64,000 nt of DNA from assembly GCF_003951285.1 (NCBI RefSeq), contig NZ_RXFQ01000002.1, positions 434,001-498,000 on the forward strand, read 5' to 3'. The DNA comes from Variovorax beijingensis (GTDB lineage Bacteria; Pseudomonadota; Gammaproteobacteria; Burkholderiales; Burkholderiaceae_C). Positions 10,742 to 21,264 of the stretch are shown here, one piece after another. The translations under genes and the position numbers were made by a program. Position 1 is the first letter of the stretch; every line of letters starts with the position of its first letter. Below the pieces are notes generated by a model. That model saw only the letters and a list, made by a program, of their open reading frames with translations. It made no database searches and was not told the origin of the DNA.

Positions 10742-13700
10742 ACGAGCACCCGCTCGATCCCACCCTGGTTGGCCGCCGCGACGTATTCAGGCATCCAGTC
10801 CTTGCCGAGGATCTTGTTGGCCATCTCGACCACGATGTAGTCGGCCTCGAGAAGGCCGTTGTTCAGGTCGTTGCCGTAGCGCGAGAGGCCCTGCAGGCAG
10901 CTCGGGCAGCTGGTCAGGATCTTGACGTTGTCCTTTTCGCCGACCTGGCCGTTCGCGCGCAAGGCGGCCTCGCCCTTCTTGAGCTCTTCCTCCTTGCGAA
11001 AGCGGATCTGCGTCGAGATGTCGGGCCGCGACACGCCCAGCGTACCCGATTCGCCGCAGCAGCGGTCGTTCTTGAGCACGTTGTCGCCGACCAGCGCCTT
11101 CACGGTCTTCATCGGGTCCTGCAGCTTCATCGGGCTGTGGCAGGGGTCGTGGTAGAGATAGCCGCCGCCACTTGCATCGGCCAGCGTAATGCCCTTCTCG
11201 AGCAGGTACTCGTGGATGTCGATGATGCGGCAGCCCGGGAAGATCTTGTCGAACTGGTAGCCCTGCAGCTGGTCGTAGCAGGTGCCGCAGCTCACCACCA
11301 CCGTCTTGATGTCGAGGTAGTTGAGCGTGTTGGCCACGCGGTGGAACAGCACGCGGTTGTCCGTGATCATCTTCTCGGCCTTGTCGAACTGGCCGCTGCC
11401 GCGCTGCGGATAGCCGCAGCAGAGATAACCCGGCGGCAGCACCGTCTGCACCCCCGCATGCCAGAGCATGGCCTGGGTGGCGAGACCCACCTGCGAGAAG
11501 AGGCGCTCCGAACCACAGCCCGGGAAATAGAACACCGCCTCGGTTTCCGAGGTGGTGGCCTTCGGGTCGCGGATGATCGGCACGTAGTCGGCATCCTCGA
11601 TGTCGAGCAGCGCGCGCGCGGTCTGCTTCGGCAGGTTGCCCGGCATCTTCTTGTTGATGAAGTGGATCACCTGCTCCTTGACCGGCGCCGGGCCGAGCGT
11701 GGCGGGCGGCGCGGCCGTCTGCTTCCTGGCAAGCCCGCGCAGCAGGTCGTTGGCCAGTCGCTGCGCCTTGAAGCCGATGCCCACCATGCCCGCGCGCACG
11801 GCCTTGATGGTCTGCGGATTGGTCGCGTTGAGGAAGAACATCGCGGCCGCGTTGCCGGGACGGAAGCTCTTCTGCCCCATCTTGCGCAGCAGGTTGCGCA
11901 TGTTCATCGACACGTCGCCGAAGTCGATCTTCACCGGGCACGGCGTGAGGCACTTGTGGCACACCGTGCAGTGATCGGCCACGTCCTCGAACTCTTCCCA
12001 GTGCTTGATGCTAATGCCGCGCCGGGTCTGCTCTTCATACAGGAAGGCCTCCACCAGCAACGAGGTTGCGAGGATCTTGTTGCGCGGGCTGTACAGCAGG
12101 TTGGCGCGCGGCACGTGGGTGGCGCACACCGGCTTGCACTTGCCGCAGCGCAGGCAGTCCTTCACGCTGTCGGCAATGGCGCCGATGTCGCTCTGCTGCA
12201 TGATCAGCGACTCGTGGCCCATGAGGCCGAAGCTCGGCGTGTAGGCGTTGGTCAGGTCGGCGTGCGGCAGCGCGGTTTCGCCGGCGGGCGCGCGCAGCAG
12301 CTTGCCCTTGTTGAAGCGGCCTTCGGGGTCGACGCGGCGCTTGTAATCCATGAAGGGCGCAAGCTCTTCGTCGCTCAGGAACTCGAGCTTGGTGATGCCG
12401 ATGCCGTGCTCGCCCGAGATCACGCCGTCGAGGCTGCGCGCCAGCGCCATGATGCGCACCACCGCGGCGTGCGCGGTCTGCAGCATCTCGTAGTTGTCGC
12501 TGTTGACCGGAATGTTGGTGTGCACGTTGCCGTCGCCCGCGTGCATGTGCAGCGCCACCCAGACGCGGCCCTTGAGCACCTGCTTGTGGATGGCCGTGCA
12601 CTCGGCCAGGATCGGCATGAACTCGGCGCCACTGAAGATTTCCTGCAGCGGCTGGCGCAGCTGGGTCTTCCAGCTGGCGCGCAGCGTGTGGTCCTGCAGC
12701 TGCGGGAACAGCGTGTCGACGTCGCGCAGCCATTCGGCCCAGAGCGCGCGCACGCCCTGCACCAGCGCCACGGCCTGCGCCACGCGGTCTTCGAGCAGCT
12801 CGGCGGCCGGGATCTCGTGCGCGTCGTCGGTCTTGCCGAGCGGAAGGTTGCCGCGCAGCAGGAAGGCTTCGAGGGCGTCGGTGAGCGCGAGCTTGTTCTG
12901 CAGCGAGAGCTCGATGTTGATGCGCTCGATGCCGTCGCTGTACTCGGCCATGCGCGGCAGCGGAATCACCACGTCTTCATTGATCTTGAAGGCGTTGGTG
13001 TGCTTGCTGATGGCGGCGGTGCGCTTGCGGTCGAGCCAGAATTTCTTGCGCGCCTCGGGGCTGATGGCGACGAAGCCTTCGCCACTGCGCGAATTGGCGA
13101 TGCGCACCACTTCCGAGGTCACCCGCGCCACCGCGTCGGCGTCGTCGCCCGCGATGTCGCCGAACAGCACCATCTTGGGCAGGCCGCCGTGCTTTTTCGA
13201 CTTGGTGGCGTAGCCCACGGCCTTCAGGTAGCGGTCGTCCAGGTGCTCCAGGCCCGCGAGCAGCACGCCGGAGCGCTTCTGCTCGGCGAACATGAAGTCC
13301 TTGATCTCGACGATGCTGGGCACCGCGTCCTTGGCGTTGCCGAAGAATTCGAGGCACACCGTGCGCGTGTGCGCCGGCATGCGGTGCACCACCCAGCGGC
13401 AGCTGGTGATGAGGCCGTCGCAGCCTTCTTTCTGGATGCCGGGCAGGCCCGAGAGGAACTTGTCGGTCACGTCCTTGCCCAGGCCCTCCTTGCGGAAGGT
13501 GCGGCCGGGAATGTCGAGGCGCTCGGTGCGCAATTTCGTCTTGCCGTCGGTGGCGTAGTACTGCAGCTCGAACTCGGCGCTCTCGGCGTCGTGGATCTTG
13601 CCGAGGTTGTGGCCGATGCGCGTGACTTCGAGCCATTCGGCCTGCGGCGTGACCATGCGCCACGAGGCGAGGTTGTCGAGCGCCGTGCCCCAGAGCACGG

Positions 13701-14616
13701 CCTTCTTGCCGCCCGCGTTCATGGCCACGTTGCCGCCCACGCACGAGGCCTCGGCGGAGGTCGGGTCGACCGCGAACACGTAGCCGGCGCGCTCGGCGGC
13801 GTCGGCCACGCGCTGGGTGACGACGCCGGCCTCGGTCCAGATGGTGGGCACGGGGTTGTCGAGGCCGGGCAGCGAGACCCGTTCGACCTCGGTCATGGCC
13901 TCGAGCTTCTCGGTATTGATGACCACGCTCTTCCACGTGAGCGGAATGGCGCCGCCGGTGTAGCCGGTGCCGCCGCCGCGCGGGATGATGGTCAGGCCCA
14001 GCTCGATGCAGCCCTTGACGAGCAGGGCCATCTCGGCCTCGGTATCGGGACAGAGCACCACGAAGGGATATTCCACGCGCCAGTCGGTGGCGTCGGTGAC
14101 GTGCGAGACGCGCGAGAGGCCGTCGAACTTGATGTTGTCCTTGGCCGTGAGGCGGCCCAGCACGCGCGTGGCCTTGCGGCGCAGGGCCGCCACGTCGCGA
14201 AAGGCGGCGTCGAAGGCCGCAACGGCCTGGCCGACGAGGCCCGTGAGTTCGCCTACGAGCTGGTCGCGCGGCAGGTCGCTGTCGGGGGTGCGGCGCTTCT
14301 GGACTTCGGCCAGGCGGTGCCGGAGGGCATCGACCAGCTGGCCGCGGCGGCGCGGGTTGTCGAGCAGGTCGTCGACGAGGTAGGGGTTGCGCTGCACCAC
14401 CCAGATGTCGCCGAGCACTTCGTACAGCATGCGCGCCGACCGGCCGGTGCGGCGCTCGGCGCGCAGGGTCTGGAGCAGTTCCCAGCCGCGCGCGCCCAAC
14501 AGGCGGATCACGATCTCGCGATCGGAAAAGCTGGTGTAGTTATAGGGGATCTCGCGCAGTCGTACAGGCTCTGCGGCCTGCGACAACAGCGTGGTCAACG
14601 CGGTCGGAGCATTCAT
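10738..14616 (-). CDS. Fused FAD-linked / Fe-S oxidoreductase (GlcD-GlcF-like)
   Basis: 1292-residue fusion. An N-terminal region of DUF3683 type (about 1-120) precedes a FAD_binding_4 domain with [14 protein letters not shown] near residue 215, an FAD-oxidase C domain with [11 protein letters not shown] and GEHGIGITK, two ferredoxin-type clusters ([11 protein letters not shown] near 818, [12 protein letters not shown] near 880), and a C-terminal pair of CCG heterodisulfide-reductase-like domains (GCGSE and [10 protein letters not shown], then DPCHSP and [10 protein letters not shown]). The architecture joins a D-2-hydroxyacid dehydrogenase to an electron-relay subunit, so it probably oxidises a D-2-hydroxyacid such as D-lactate or glycolate; the substrate is not determined. 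Start chosen at MNAPTALTT, which has GAGGTG upstream. Confidence 0.88.
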   Translation of the reverse strand: MNAPTALTTLLSQAAEPVRLREIPYNYTSFSDREIVIRLLGARGWELLQTLRAERRTGRSARMLYEVLGDIWVVQRNPYLVDDLLDNPRRRGQLVDALRHRLAEVQKRRTPDSDLPRDQLVGELTGLVGQAVAAFDAAFRDVAALRRKATRVLGRLTAKDNIKFDGLSRVSHVTDATDWRVEYPFVVLCPDTEAEMALLVKGCIELGLTIIPRGGGTGYTGGAIPLTWKSVVINTEKLEAMTEVERVSLPGLDNPVPTIWTEAGVVTQRVADAAERAGYVFAVDPTSAEASCVGGNVAMNAGGKKAVLWGTALDNLASWRMVTPQAEWLEVTRIGHNLGKIHDAESAEFELQYYATDGKTKLRTERLDIPGRTFRKEGLGKDVTDKFLSGLPGIQKEGCDGLITSCRWVVHRMPAHTRTVCLEFFGNAKDAVPSIVEIKDFMFAEQKRSGVLLAGLEHLDDRYLKAVGYATKSKKHGGLPKMVLFGDIAGDDADAVARVTSEVVRIANSRSGEGFVAISPEARKKFWLDRKRTAAISKHTNAFKINEDVVIPLPRMAEYSDGIERINIELSLQNKLALTDALEAFLLRGNLPLGKTDDAHEIPAAELLEDRVAQAVALVQGVRALWAEWLRDVDTLFPQLQDHTLRASWKTQLRQPLQEIFSGAEFMPILAECTAIHKQVLKGRVWVALHMHAGDGNVHTNIPVNSDNYEMLQTAHAAVVRIMALARSLDGVISGEHGIGITKLEFLSDEELAPFMDYKRRVDPEGRFNKGKLLRAPAGETALPHADLTNAYTPSFGLMGHESLIMQQSDIGAIADSVKDCLRCGKCKPVCATHVPRANLLYSPRNKILATSLLVEAFLYEEQTRRGISIKHWEEFEDVADHCTVCHKCLTPCPVKIDFGDVSMNMRNLLRKMGQKSFRPGNAAAMFFLNATNPQTIKAVRAGMVGIGFKAQRLANDLLRGLARKQTAAPPATLGPAPVKEQVIHFINKKMPGNLPKQTARALLDIEDADYVPIIRDPKATTSETEAVFYFPGCGSERLFSQVGLATQAMLWHAGVQTVLPPGYLCCGYPQRGSGQFDKAEKMITDNRVLFHRVANTLNYLDIKTVVVSCGTCYDQLQGYQFDKIFPGCRIIDIHEYLLEKGITLADASGGGYLYHDPCHSPMKLQDPMKTVKALVGDNVLKNDRCCGESGTLGVSRPDISTQIRFRKEEELKKGEAALRANGQVGEKDNVKILTSCPSCLQGLSRYGNDLNNGLLEADYIVVEMANKILGKDWMPEYVAAANQGGIERVLV

Positions 14617-14667
14617 CGGGGGTGGCACCTCGGCCAGGCGCTGCGCGCCCATCTAGCCGGGGGTGGG

Positions 14668-14673
14668 ATTTTA
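14668..14673 (-). promoter_or_regulatory. Weak candidate -10 box for the FAD/Fe-S gene
   Basis: Minus-strand CCCTAAAATCCCACC contains TAAAAT, 52 bases before the start codon. The -35 position has no good hexamer. The same gap (14617-14736) holds an inverted repeat CAGCGCC/GGCGCTG that may mark the end of the serA transcript. Confidence 0.25.
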
Positions 14674-14736
14674 GGGCAGCGCCCGGGGTCTTGCCTTGGG
14701 CCGGCGCTGTTCCCCTATTGGAGAGCTCCCGAAAGC

Positions 14737-15969
14737 TCAGAACAGCACGCGGCTGCGGATCGTGCCGTTCACCTTCGCCAGCTTTTCCAGCGCCAGGTCG
14801 GAATAGGCCGCGTCGATGTCCATCACCACGTAGCCGATCTTCTCGTTGGTCTGCAGGAACTGCGAGGAGATGTTGATGTTGTTGTCCGAGAAGATCTTGT
14901 TGATCTCCGACAGCACGCCCGGCACGTTGCGGTGGATGTGCAGCAGCCGGTGCTTGCCGGGGTGGGCCGGCAGCGCCACCTCGGGAAAGTTGACCGACGA
15001 GGTCGAGGTGCCGTTGTCGCTGTACTTCACCAGCTTTTCCGCCACCTCCAGGCCGATGTTGGCCTGCGCCTCCATCGTCGAGCCGCCGATGTGGGGCGTG
15101 AGGATCACGTTGTCCAGCCCGCGCAGCGGCGACTGGAACTCGTCCTTGTTGGTGCGCGGCTCGACCGGGAACACGTCGATCGCGGCACCCAGCAGCTTCT
15201 TCTGCTTCAGGGCCCCGGCCAGCGGCTCGATCTCGACGACCGTGCCGCGCGAGGCGTTGATCAGGATGGCGCCGGGCTTCATGGCGGCGATTTCGGCCGC
15301 GCCGATCATCCATTGCGTGGCCTGCGTCTCGGGCACGTGCAGGGTCACGATGTCGCTCTGGGCCAGCAACTGGTGCAGTTCGCGCACCTGGTGCGCATTG
15401 CCCAGGGGCAGCTTGGTCACCACGTCGTAGAAGGCCACCTTCATGCCGAGTGCCTCGGCCAGCACCGACAGCTGGGCGCCGATGGAGCCGTAGCCCACGA
15501 TGCCGAGCGTCTTGCCGCGGATCTCGAACGCGTTCTCGGCCGACTTGAGCCAGCCGCCGCGGTGCGCCACCGCGCTCTTCTCGGGCACGCCGCGCAAGAG
15601 CAGGATGGCTTCGGCCAGCACCAGTTCGGCCACCGAACGGGTGTTGGAGTACGGCGCGTTGAAGACCGCCACGCCGTGCTCGCGCGCGGCCTCCAGGTCG
15701 ACCTGGTTGGTGCCGATGCAGAAGCACCCCGCCGCCACCAGCTTCTGGGCCGCCGCGAAGACCTCGGCCGTCAGCTGGGTGCGCGAGCGGATGCCCAGGA
15801 AGTGGACGTCTGCGATCTTGGCCTTGAGCTCCGCGTCGGGGAGCGCACCGGGCAGCGACTCGATGTTGGTGTAGCCCGCAGCGCGCAGGACCTCCACCGC
15901 CGAAGGATGGATGCCCTCGAGCAGAAGGAACTTGATCCGGCTTTTTTCGAGGGAGGTTTTGCTGCTCAT
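14737..15969 (-). CDS. serA: D-3-phosphoglycerate dehydrogenase
   Basis: 410 residues, the same length as E. coli SerA; first step of serine synthesis, oxidising 3-phosphoglycerate with NAD. Visible are the Rossmann motif IVGYGSIGAQLSVLAEALGM, the NASRGTVV segment with the catalytic Arg region, DVFPVEPRTN and the LTPHIGGST motif with the active-site His, then a C-terminal ACT domain (about 335-410, LLHIHRNVPGVLSEIN) that gives feedback control by serine in E. coli. The start MSSKTSLEKSRIKFLLLEG is chosen by family length; 62 further in-frame codons upstream look non-coding. Transcribed divergently from ugpB. Confidence 0.95.
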   Translation of the reverse strand: MSSKTSLEKSRIKFLLLEGIHPSAVEVLRAAGYTNIESLPGALPDAELKAKIADVHFLGIRSRTQLTAEVFAAAQKLVAAGCFCIGTNQVDLEAAREHGVAVFNAPYSNTRSVAELVLAEAILLLRGVPEKSAVAHRGGWLKSAENAFEIRGKTLGIVGYGSIGAQLSVLAEALGMKVAFYDVVTKLPLGNAHQVRELHQLLAQSDIVTLHVPETQATQWMIGAAEIAAMKPGAILINASRGTVVEIEPLAGALKQKKLLGAAIDVFPVEPRTNKDEFQSPLRGLDNVILTPHIGGSTMEAQANIGLEVAEKLVKYSDNGTSTSSVNFPEVALPAHPGKHRLLHIHRNVPGVLSEINKIFSDNNINISSQFLQTNEKIGYVVMDIDAAYSDLALEKLAKVNGTIRSRVLF

Positions 15970-16028
15970 GGCGTACTCGCGGAAGCCCCGGCCGCGGCAA
16001 CAGGCTAGGCCGAAAAAGGGGGAGGTCG

Positions 16029-16054
16029 ATGCTAGCATGCTGCGCCGCAGCATG
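16029..16054. promoter_or_regulatory. Overlapping palindromes between serA and ugpB
   Basis: A 10-base perfect palindrome ATGCTAGCAT (16029-16038) overlaps a 19-base odd palindrome with arms CATGCTGCG and CGCAGCATG around one C (16036-16054). It lies 60 bases before serA and about 142 before ugpB, in the 227-base divergent gap. Position and symmetry suit a dimeric repressor or activator site; the regulator is unknown. Confidence 0.45.
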
Positions 16055-16196
16055 AGGACGCGCACCCTGCGGGAAGCCCTGCGCCAAAGGGGTTTTCCCG
16101 ATTGGAATTTAACAACAGTCCGTGCGCAAATGTGACGCGGCCGTGTCATCCACATGGCCTAGCATCCGCGCTTTCATTTTCCCATCAGGAGTCTTC

Positions 16197-17510
16197 ATGC
16201 GATTCAAGACGCTCGCGCTGGCATCGGCGCTGGCCGCCACCACGCTGTTCAACGTGGCACATGCCCAGACCGAGATCCAGTGGTGGCATTCGATGAGCGG
16301 CCCGCTCGGCGAGTGGGTCAACGACCTCGCCAAGCAGTACAACGCCAGTCAGAAGGACTTCAAGGTCGTACCGACCTACAAGGGCCAGTATGACGAATCG
16401 ATGACCGCCGCCATCGCGGCCTTCCGAGCCGGCAATGCGCCAGACATCTTGCAGGTATTCGAGGTGGGCACCGCCACCATGATGGCCTCCAGGGGCGCCA
16501 TCAAGCCCGTGGGCGAGGTGATGACATCGGGCGGCGCCAAGTTCGACCCCAGTGTGTATGTGCCCGCCGTCTCCGGCTACTACACCGCGCCCAATGGCCA
16601 GATGCTGAGCTTCCCGTTCAACAGCTCGACGACCATCTTCTACTACAACAAGGACGCCTTCAAGGCGGCAGGCCTCGACCCGGAGAAGGCTCCCACCACC
16701 TGGCCCGAGGTGATCGCTGCGGCCGACAAGCTCAAGGCCAGCGGCCACAAGTGCCCCTTCACGACGAGCTGGATGAGCTGGACCCAGCTCGAGAGCTTCT
16801 CGGCCTGGCACAACACCCTGTATGCCACGCAGAACAACGGCTTTGGCGGCACCTCGGCGCGCCTGGCCTTCAATTCGCCGCTGCAGGTGCGCCACTTCGA
16901 GAACCTGGCCAAGATGTCGAAGGACGGCACCTTCATCTACAAGGGCCGCAACAACACGGCCGACGCCGCCTTCCCCTCGGGCGAATGCGCGATGATGACC
17001 GGCTCTTCGGGCCTGTACGCGCGCGTGGCCAAGGACGCCAAGTTCAAGTACGGCATCTCCACCATGCCCTACTACCCCGACGTGAAGGGCGCGCCGCAAA
17101 ACACCGTGATCGGTGGCGCCAGCCTGTGGGTCATGTCCGGCAAGCCGGCCGACCACTACAAGGGCGTGGCAAGCTTCTTCACCTTCCTGTCCGACACCAA
17201 GGTGCAATCCGACAGCCACAAGCGCACCGGCTACCTGCCCATCACCACGGCGGCCTACAAGCTGACCGAAGCCTCGGGCTTCTACAAGGAAAACCCGGGC
17301 ACCGACGTCGCAGTGACGCAAATGATCCGCAAGACCACCGACAAGTCGCGCGGCGTCCGCCTGGGCAGCTTCGTGCAGATCCGCACCATCATCGACGAGG
17401 AGACCGAGCAGATCTGGAGCGGCAAGAGGACCGCCAAGGAGGCACTCGACGCTGCCGTCAAGCGCGGCGACGAGCAACTCGAGCGTTTCCAGAAGGCGAA
17501 CAAGGGCTGA
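16197..17510 (+). CDS. ugpB: Glycerol-3-phosphate ABC transporter, binding protein
   Basis: 437-residue periplasmic substrate-binding protein (SBP family 1). The signal peptide covers about residues 1-23 with cleavage after AHA, giving mature QTEIQWWHSMSGPLG. The mature start, the QVFEVGTATMMAS and SFPFNSSTTIFYYNKDAF segments and the ARLAFNSPLQVRHFENLAKM stretch match UgpB, which binds sn-glycerol-3-phosphate and glycerophosphodiesters. The start ATG follows AGGAG by five bases; an upstream in-frame ATG has no such site. First gene of ugpBAECQ; a strong stem-loop separates it from ugpA. Confidence 0.94.
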   Translation: MRFKTLALASALAATTLFNVAHAQTEIQWWHSMSGPLGEWVNDLAKQYNASQKDFKVVPTYKGQYDESMTAAIAAFRAGNAPDILQVFEVGTATMMASRGAIKPVGEVMTSGGAKFDPSVYVPAVSGYYTAPNGQMLSFPFNSSTTIFYYNKDAFKAAGLDPEKAPTTWPEVIAAADKLKASGHKCPFTTSWMSWTQLESFSAWHNTLYATQNNGFGGTSARLAFNSPLQVRHFENLAKMSKDGTFIYKGRNNTADAAFPSGECAMMTGSSGLYARVAKDAKFKYGISTMPYYPDVKGAPQNTVIGGASLWVMSGKPADHYKGVASFFTFLSDTKVQSDSHKRTGYLPITTAAYKLTEASGFYKENPGTDVAVTQMIRKTTDKSRGVRLGSFVQIRTIIDEETEQIWSGKRTAKEALDAAVKRGDEQLERFQKANKG

Positions 17511-17517
17511 GCCGGGT

Positions 17518-17546
17518 GTGAGGCGCCGGCATCTCCGGCGCCTCAC
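17518..17546 (+). terminator. Stem-loop between ugpB and ugpA
   Basis: A perfect 12-base-pair stem (GTGAGGCGCCGG / CCGGCGCCTCAC) with a five-base loop begins eight bases after the ugpB stop. No T run follows, so it is better read as a processing or stabilising hairpin, or a partial terminator, giving more binding protein than permease, as known for other binding-protein operons. Confidence 0.65.
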
Positions 17547-17624
17547 CCACTACACTCGCAACCCGCCGCGCCCACCGCAGGGCCGGTGGGTTCTTCTTTT
17601 TCCGAGCCAATGTCCTAACTCCCC

Positions 17625-18506
17625 ATGGAAAAACGCGTCCTCTTTCGATCTGCCTGGCTGCCCTGGCTGCTGGTCGCGCCGCAGATGGCGGTGATCCTGG
17701 TGTTCTTCTTCTGGCCGGCAAGCCAGGCCATCTGGCAATCCATGCAGACGGAAGACGCCTTCGGCACCTCCTCCGTCTTCGTCGGCCTGGAGAACTTCCA
17801 GACCTTGTTCGACGACCCGGCCTACATCGAGTCCTTCAAGGTCACGGCGCTCTTTTCTGTTCTGGTGGCCGGCAGCGGCATCGCGCTGTCATTGATGCTG
17901 GCCATCTTCGCCGACCGCATCCTGCGCGGGAGCCTGGTCTACAAGACCTTCCTGATCATTCCCTACGCCGTGGCGCCGGCGATTGCGGGCGTGCTATGGG
18001 TCTTCATGTTCTCGCCCAGCATCGGCGTGGTGTCGTACTTTCTGCACTACATGGGCATGGACTGGAACCATCTGCTCAACTCCAACCACGCTCTCGCGCT
18101 GATCGTGGTGGCCGCCGTCTGGAAGCAGATCTCCTACAACTTCCTGTTCTTCCTGGCTGGCCTGCAATCCATTCCCAAGTCGCTGATCGAGGCCGCCGCC
18201 ATCGACGGCGCCGGGCCGCTGCGGCGCTTCCTCACGATCCAGTTCCCGCTGCTGTCGCCCACCACCTTCTTCCTGCTGGTGATCAACGTGGTCTACGCCT
18301 TCTTCGACACCTTCGCGATCGTGCATGCGACGACCGAAGGCGGGCCTGGACGTGACACAGCAATCCTGGTCTACAAGGTCTGGCACGACGGCTTCAAGGC
18401 GCTGGACCTGGGCGGCTCGGCCGCGCAGTCGGTGGTGCTGATGATGATCGTTGTCGTGCTGACCGTGATCCAGTTCCGCTACGTCGAAAAGAAGGTCCAG
18501 TACTGA
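17625..18506 (+). CDS. ugpA: Glycerol-3-phosphate ABC transporter permease
   Basis: 293-residue inner-membrane permease with six hydrophobic segments. The cytoplasmic EAA loop, [16 protein letters not shown], which docks on the ATPase, is intact. The [15 protein letters not shown] start and the region around [16 protein letters not shown] are typical of UgpA. It pairs with UgpE to form the channel. The ATG follows the intercistronic hairpin by about 80 bases and has no strong ribosome binding site. A late segment, [19 protein letters not shown], is also characteristic of UgpA. Confidence 0.93.
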   Translation: MEKRVLFRSAWLPWLLVAPQMAVILVFFFWPASQAIWQSMQTEDAFGTSSVFVGLENFQTLFDDPAYIESFKVTALFSVLVAGSGIALSLMLAIFADRILRGSLVYKTFLIIPYAVAPAIAGVLWVFMFSPSIGVVSYFLHYMGMDWNHLLNSNHALALIVVAAVWKQISYNFLFFLAGLQSIPKSLIEAAAIDGAGPLRRFLTIQFPLLSPTTFFLLVINVVYAFFDTFAIVHATTEGGPGRDTAILVYKVWHDGFKALDLGGSAAQSVVLMMIVVVLTVIQFRYVEKKVQY

Positions 18507-18557
18507 TGACCGTCCATTCCCCCGCTTCTTCCCTCGCCCTTTGCCGGATGCAACACC

Positions 18558-19406
18558 ATGGTTGAACGCCGCCCCAGCCTCACGATCCTGTCGCATGCGG
18601 TGCTGCTCCTGGGCATTGCCATCGTGGCCTTCCCCATCTACCTGGCCTTCGTCGCGTCCACCCATACCCGCGACGCGATCCTGCGGGTGCCCATGCCGCT
18701 CCTGCCGGGCGGCCACATGTTCGAGAACTACAGCTCCGCCTTGCTTGGCGCAGACACCCAGGGCGCGCGCGTGGTGGTGGGGCGAATGATGTGGATCAGC
18801 CTGGTCACGGCGCTGGTCATCAGCATTGGCAAGATCGCGATCTCGCTGCTGTCGGCCTTCGCGATCGTGTACTTCCGCTTTCCGTTCAAGAAGATCGTCT
18901 TCTGGATGATCTTCGTGACCCTGATGCTGCCGGTCGAGGTGCGCATCCTGCCAACCTACAAGGTGCTGGCCGACCTCAACATGCTCAACACCTACGCGGG
19001 GCTGACGGTACCGCTGATTGCCTCGGCCACTGCCACCTTCCTGTTCCGGCAGTTCTTCCTGAGCGTGCCCGACGAACTGGTGGAGGCAGCCCGCATGGAC
19101 GGTGCCGGGCCGATGCGCTTCTTCAAGGACATCCTGGTGCCGCTGTCGCAGACATCGATCGCGGCACTGTTCGTGATCCAGTTCATCTATGGTTGGAACC
19201 AGTATCTGTGGCCGCTGCTGGCCACCACCAGCGAGGACATGTATCCGGTGGTGATCGGCATCAAGCGAATGATCGCCTCGGGCGACGCCGCGGTGGACTG
19301 GAACCTGGTGATGGCCACTGCCATCCTCGCGCTGGTGCCGCCGGCTATCGTGGTGGTGCTGATGCAGCGCTGGTTCGTCAAGGGCCTCGTGGATACCGAG
19401 AAGTAA
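18558..19406 (+). CDS. ugpE: Glycerol-3-phosphate ABC transporter permease
   Basis: 282-residue second permease with six membrane segments. The EAA loop is [18 protein letters not shown]. The N-terminal [19 protein letters not shown] segment and the [20 protein letters not shown] stretch are typical of UgpE. It forms the heterodimeric channel with UgpA. It follows ugpA after 51 bases and precedes ugpC by 23. Confidence 0.94.
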   Translation: MVERRPSLTILSHAVLLLGIAIVAFPIYLAFVASTHTRDAILRVPMPLLPGGHMFENYSSALLGADTQGARVVVGRMMWISLVTALVISIGKIAISLLSAFAIVYFRFPFKKIVFWMIFVTLMLPVEVRILPTYKVLADLNMLNTYAGLTVPLIASATATFLFRQFFLSVPDELVEAARMDGAGPMRFFKDILVPLSQTSIAALFVIQFIYGWNQYLWPLLATTSEDMYPVVIGIKRMIASGDAAVDWNLVMATAILALVPPAIVVVLMQRWFVKGLVDTEK

Positions 19407-19429
19407 CCGACAAAGAAGCAAACGACACA

Positions 19430-20437
<1,008 letters not shown>

Positions 20438-20440
20438 ACG

Positions 20441-21190
20441 ATGCCGGCACGGATGAAGCCCTGGCCCTATCCGCGCTGGATCGCGCACCGCGGCGCCGGC
20501 AGGCTGGCGCCCGAGAACACGCTGGCGGCCTTTCGCCTGGGCGCGGCGCACGGCTTTCGCATGTTCGAGTGCGATGCGAAGCTCAGCGCCGACGGCGTGG
20601 CCTTTCTGATGCACGACGCCACGCTGGAGCGCACCACCAACGGCCACGGCACCGGCGGTGCGCAGCCCTGGAGCGCGCTGGCTCAGCTCGACGCCGGCGG
20701 CTGGCATTCGCGCGCCTTCGCGGGCGAGCCGCTCGCCACGCTCGAGAACCTCGCGCGCTTCTGCCTGGCCAACGGCCACCTGCTCAACATCGAGATCAAG
20801 CCCACGCCGGGCACCGAGCGCGAAACCGGCGAAACGGTGGCGCGGCTCGCGGCCCGGCTATGGCAGGGCGCGGCCATACCGCCGCTGCTCACCTCGTTCC
20901 AGGCCGAATCGCTCGCGGGCGCCCGGGCGGTGCAGCCCGAGCTGCCGCGCGGGCTCCTGCTCGACACGCTGCGGGACGGCTGGCTGGCCGCGGCCACCGG
21001 CCTGGACTGCGCCGCGGTGGTCTGCAACCACGCGCTCTGGGACGCCGCCACGGTGGCGCAGGTGCAGGGCGCGGGCATGCGCGCGCTGAGCTACACCGTG
21101 AATGACGAATGGGCCGCGCAGCGGCTCGTCGAGCTGGGCACCGACGGCATCATCACCGACCGGGTCGACCTGTTCAGCCCGGCCGTCTGA
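20441..21190 (+). CDS. ugpQ: Glycerophosphodiester phosphodiesterase
   Basis: 249 residues, cytoplasmic GDPD family: hydrolyses glycerophosphodiesters brought in by UgpBAEC to glycerol-3-phosphate and an alcohol. The catalytic HRGAGRLAPENTLAAF motif is near residue 16 and the FECDAKLSADGVAFLMHDATLERTTNG metal-binding region follows, with IEIKP and a final TDGIITDRVD. No signal peptide, which separates it from periplasmic GlpQ. The first ATG gives MPARMKPW; the second, four codons later, is equally possible. Confidence 0.93.
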   Translation: MPARMKPWPYPRWIAHRGAGRLAPENTLAAFRLGAAHGFRMFECDAKLSADGVAFLMHDATLERTTNGHGTGGAQPWSALAQLDAGGWHSRAFAGEPLATLENLARFCLANGHLLNIEIKPTPGTERETGETVARLAARLWQGAAIPPLLTSFQAESLAGARAVQPELPRGLLLDTLRDGWLAAATGLDCAAVVCNHALWDAATVAQVQGAGMRALSYTVNDEWAAQRLVELGTDGIITDRVDLFSPAV

Positions 21191-21264
21191 CCGCTCCCCG
21201 CCGGCGCTGCCCGACAGACACACGCTGTCACGCCCCGCGCCGCGGGCCGGAAATGGCGCCTTCT

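Noticed and set aside
11137..16008. Very long plus-strand open frame (about 1600 codons)
   Set aside because: It runs antisense to the FAD/Fe-S gene and serA. Its translation is rich in His, Arg, Gln and Val without recognisable domains, as expected for a shadow frame in high-GC DNA.
16130..16149. Pho-box-like pair ATGTGAC / GTGTCAT before ugpB
   Set aside because: The two half-sites are 13 bases apart, not the 11 required for a Pho box, and each deviates from CTGTCAT. ugp control by phosphate is known in other bacteria, but this site does not support it.
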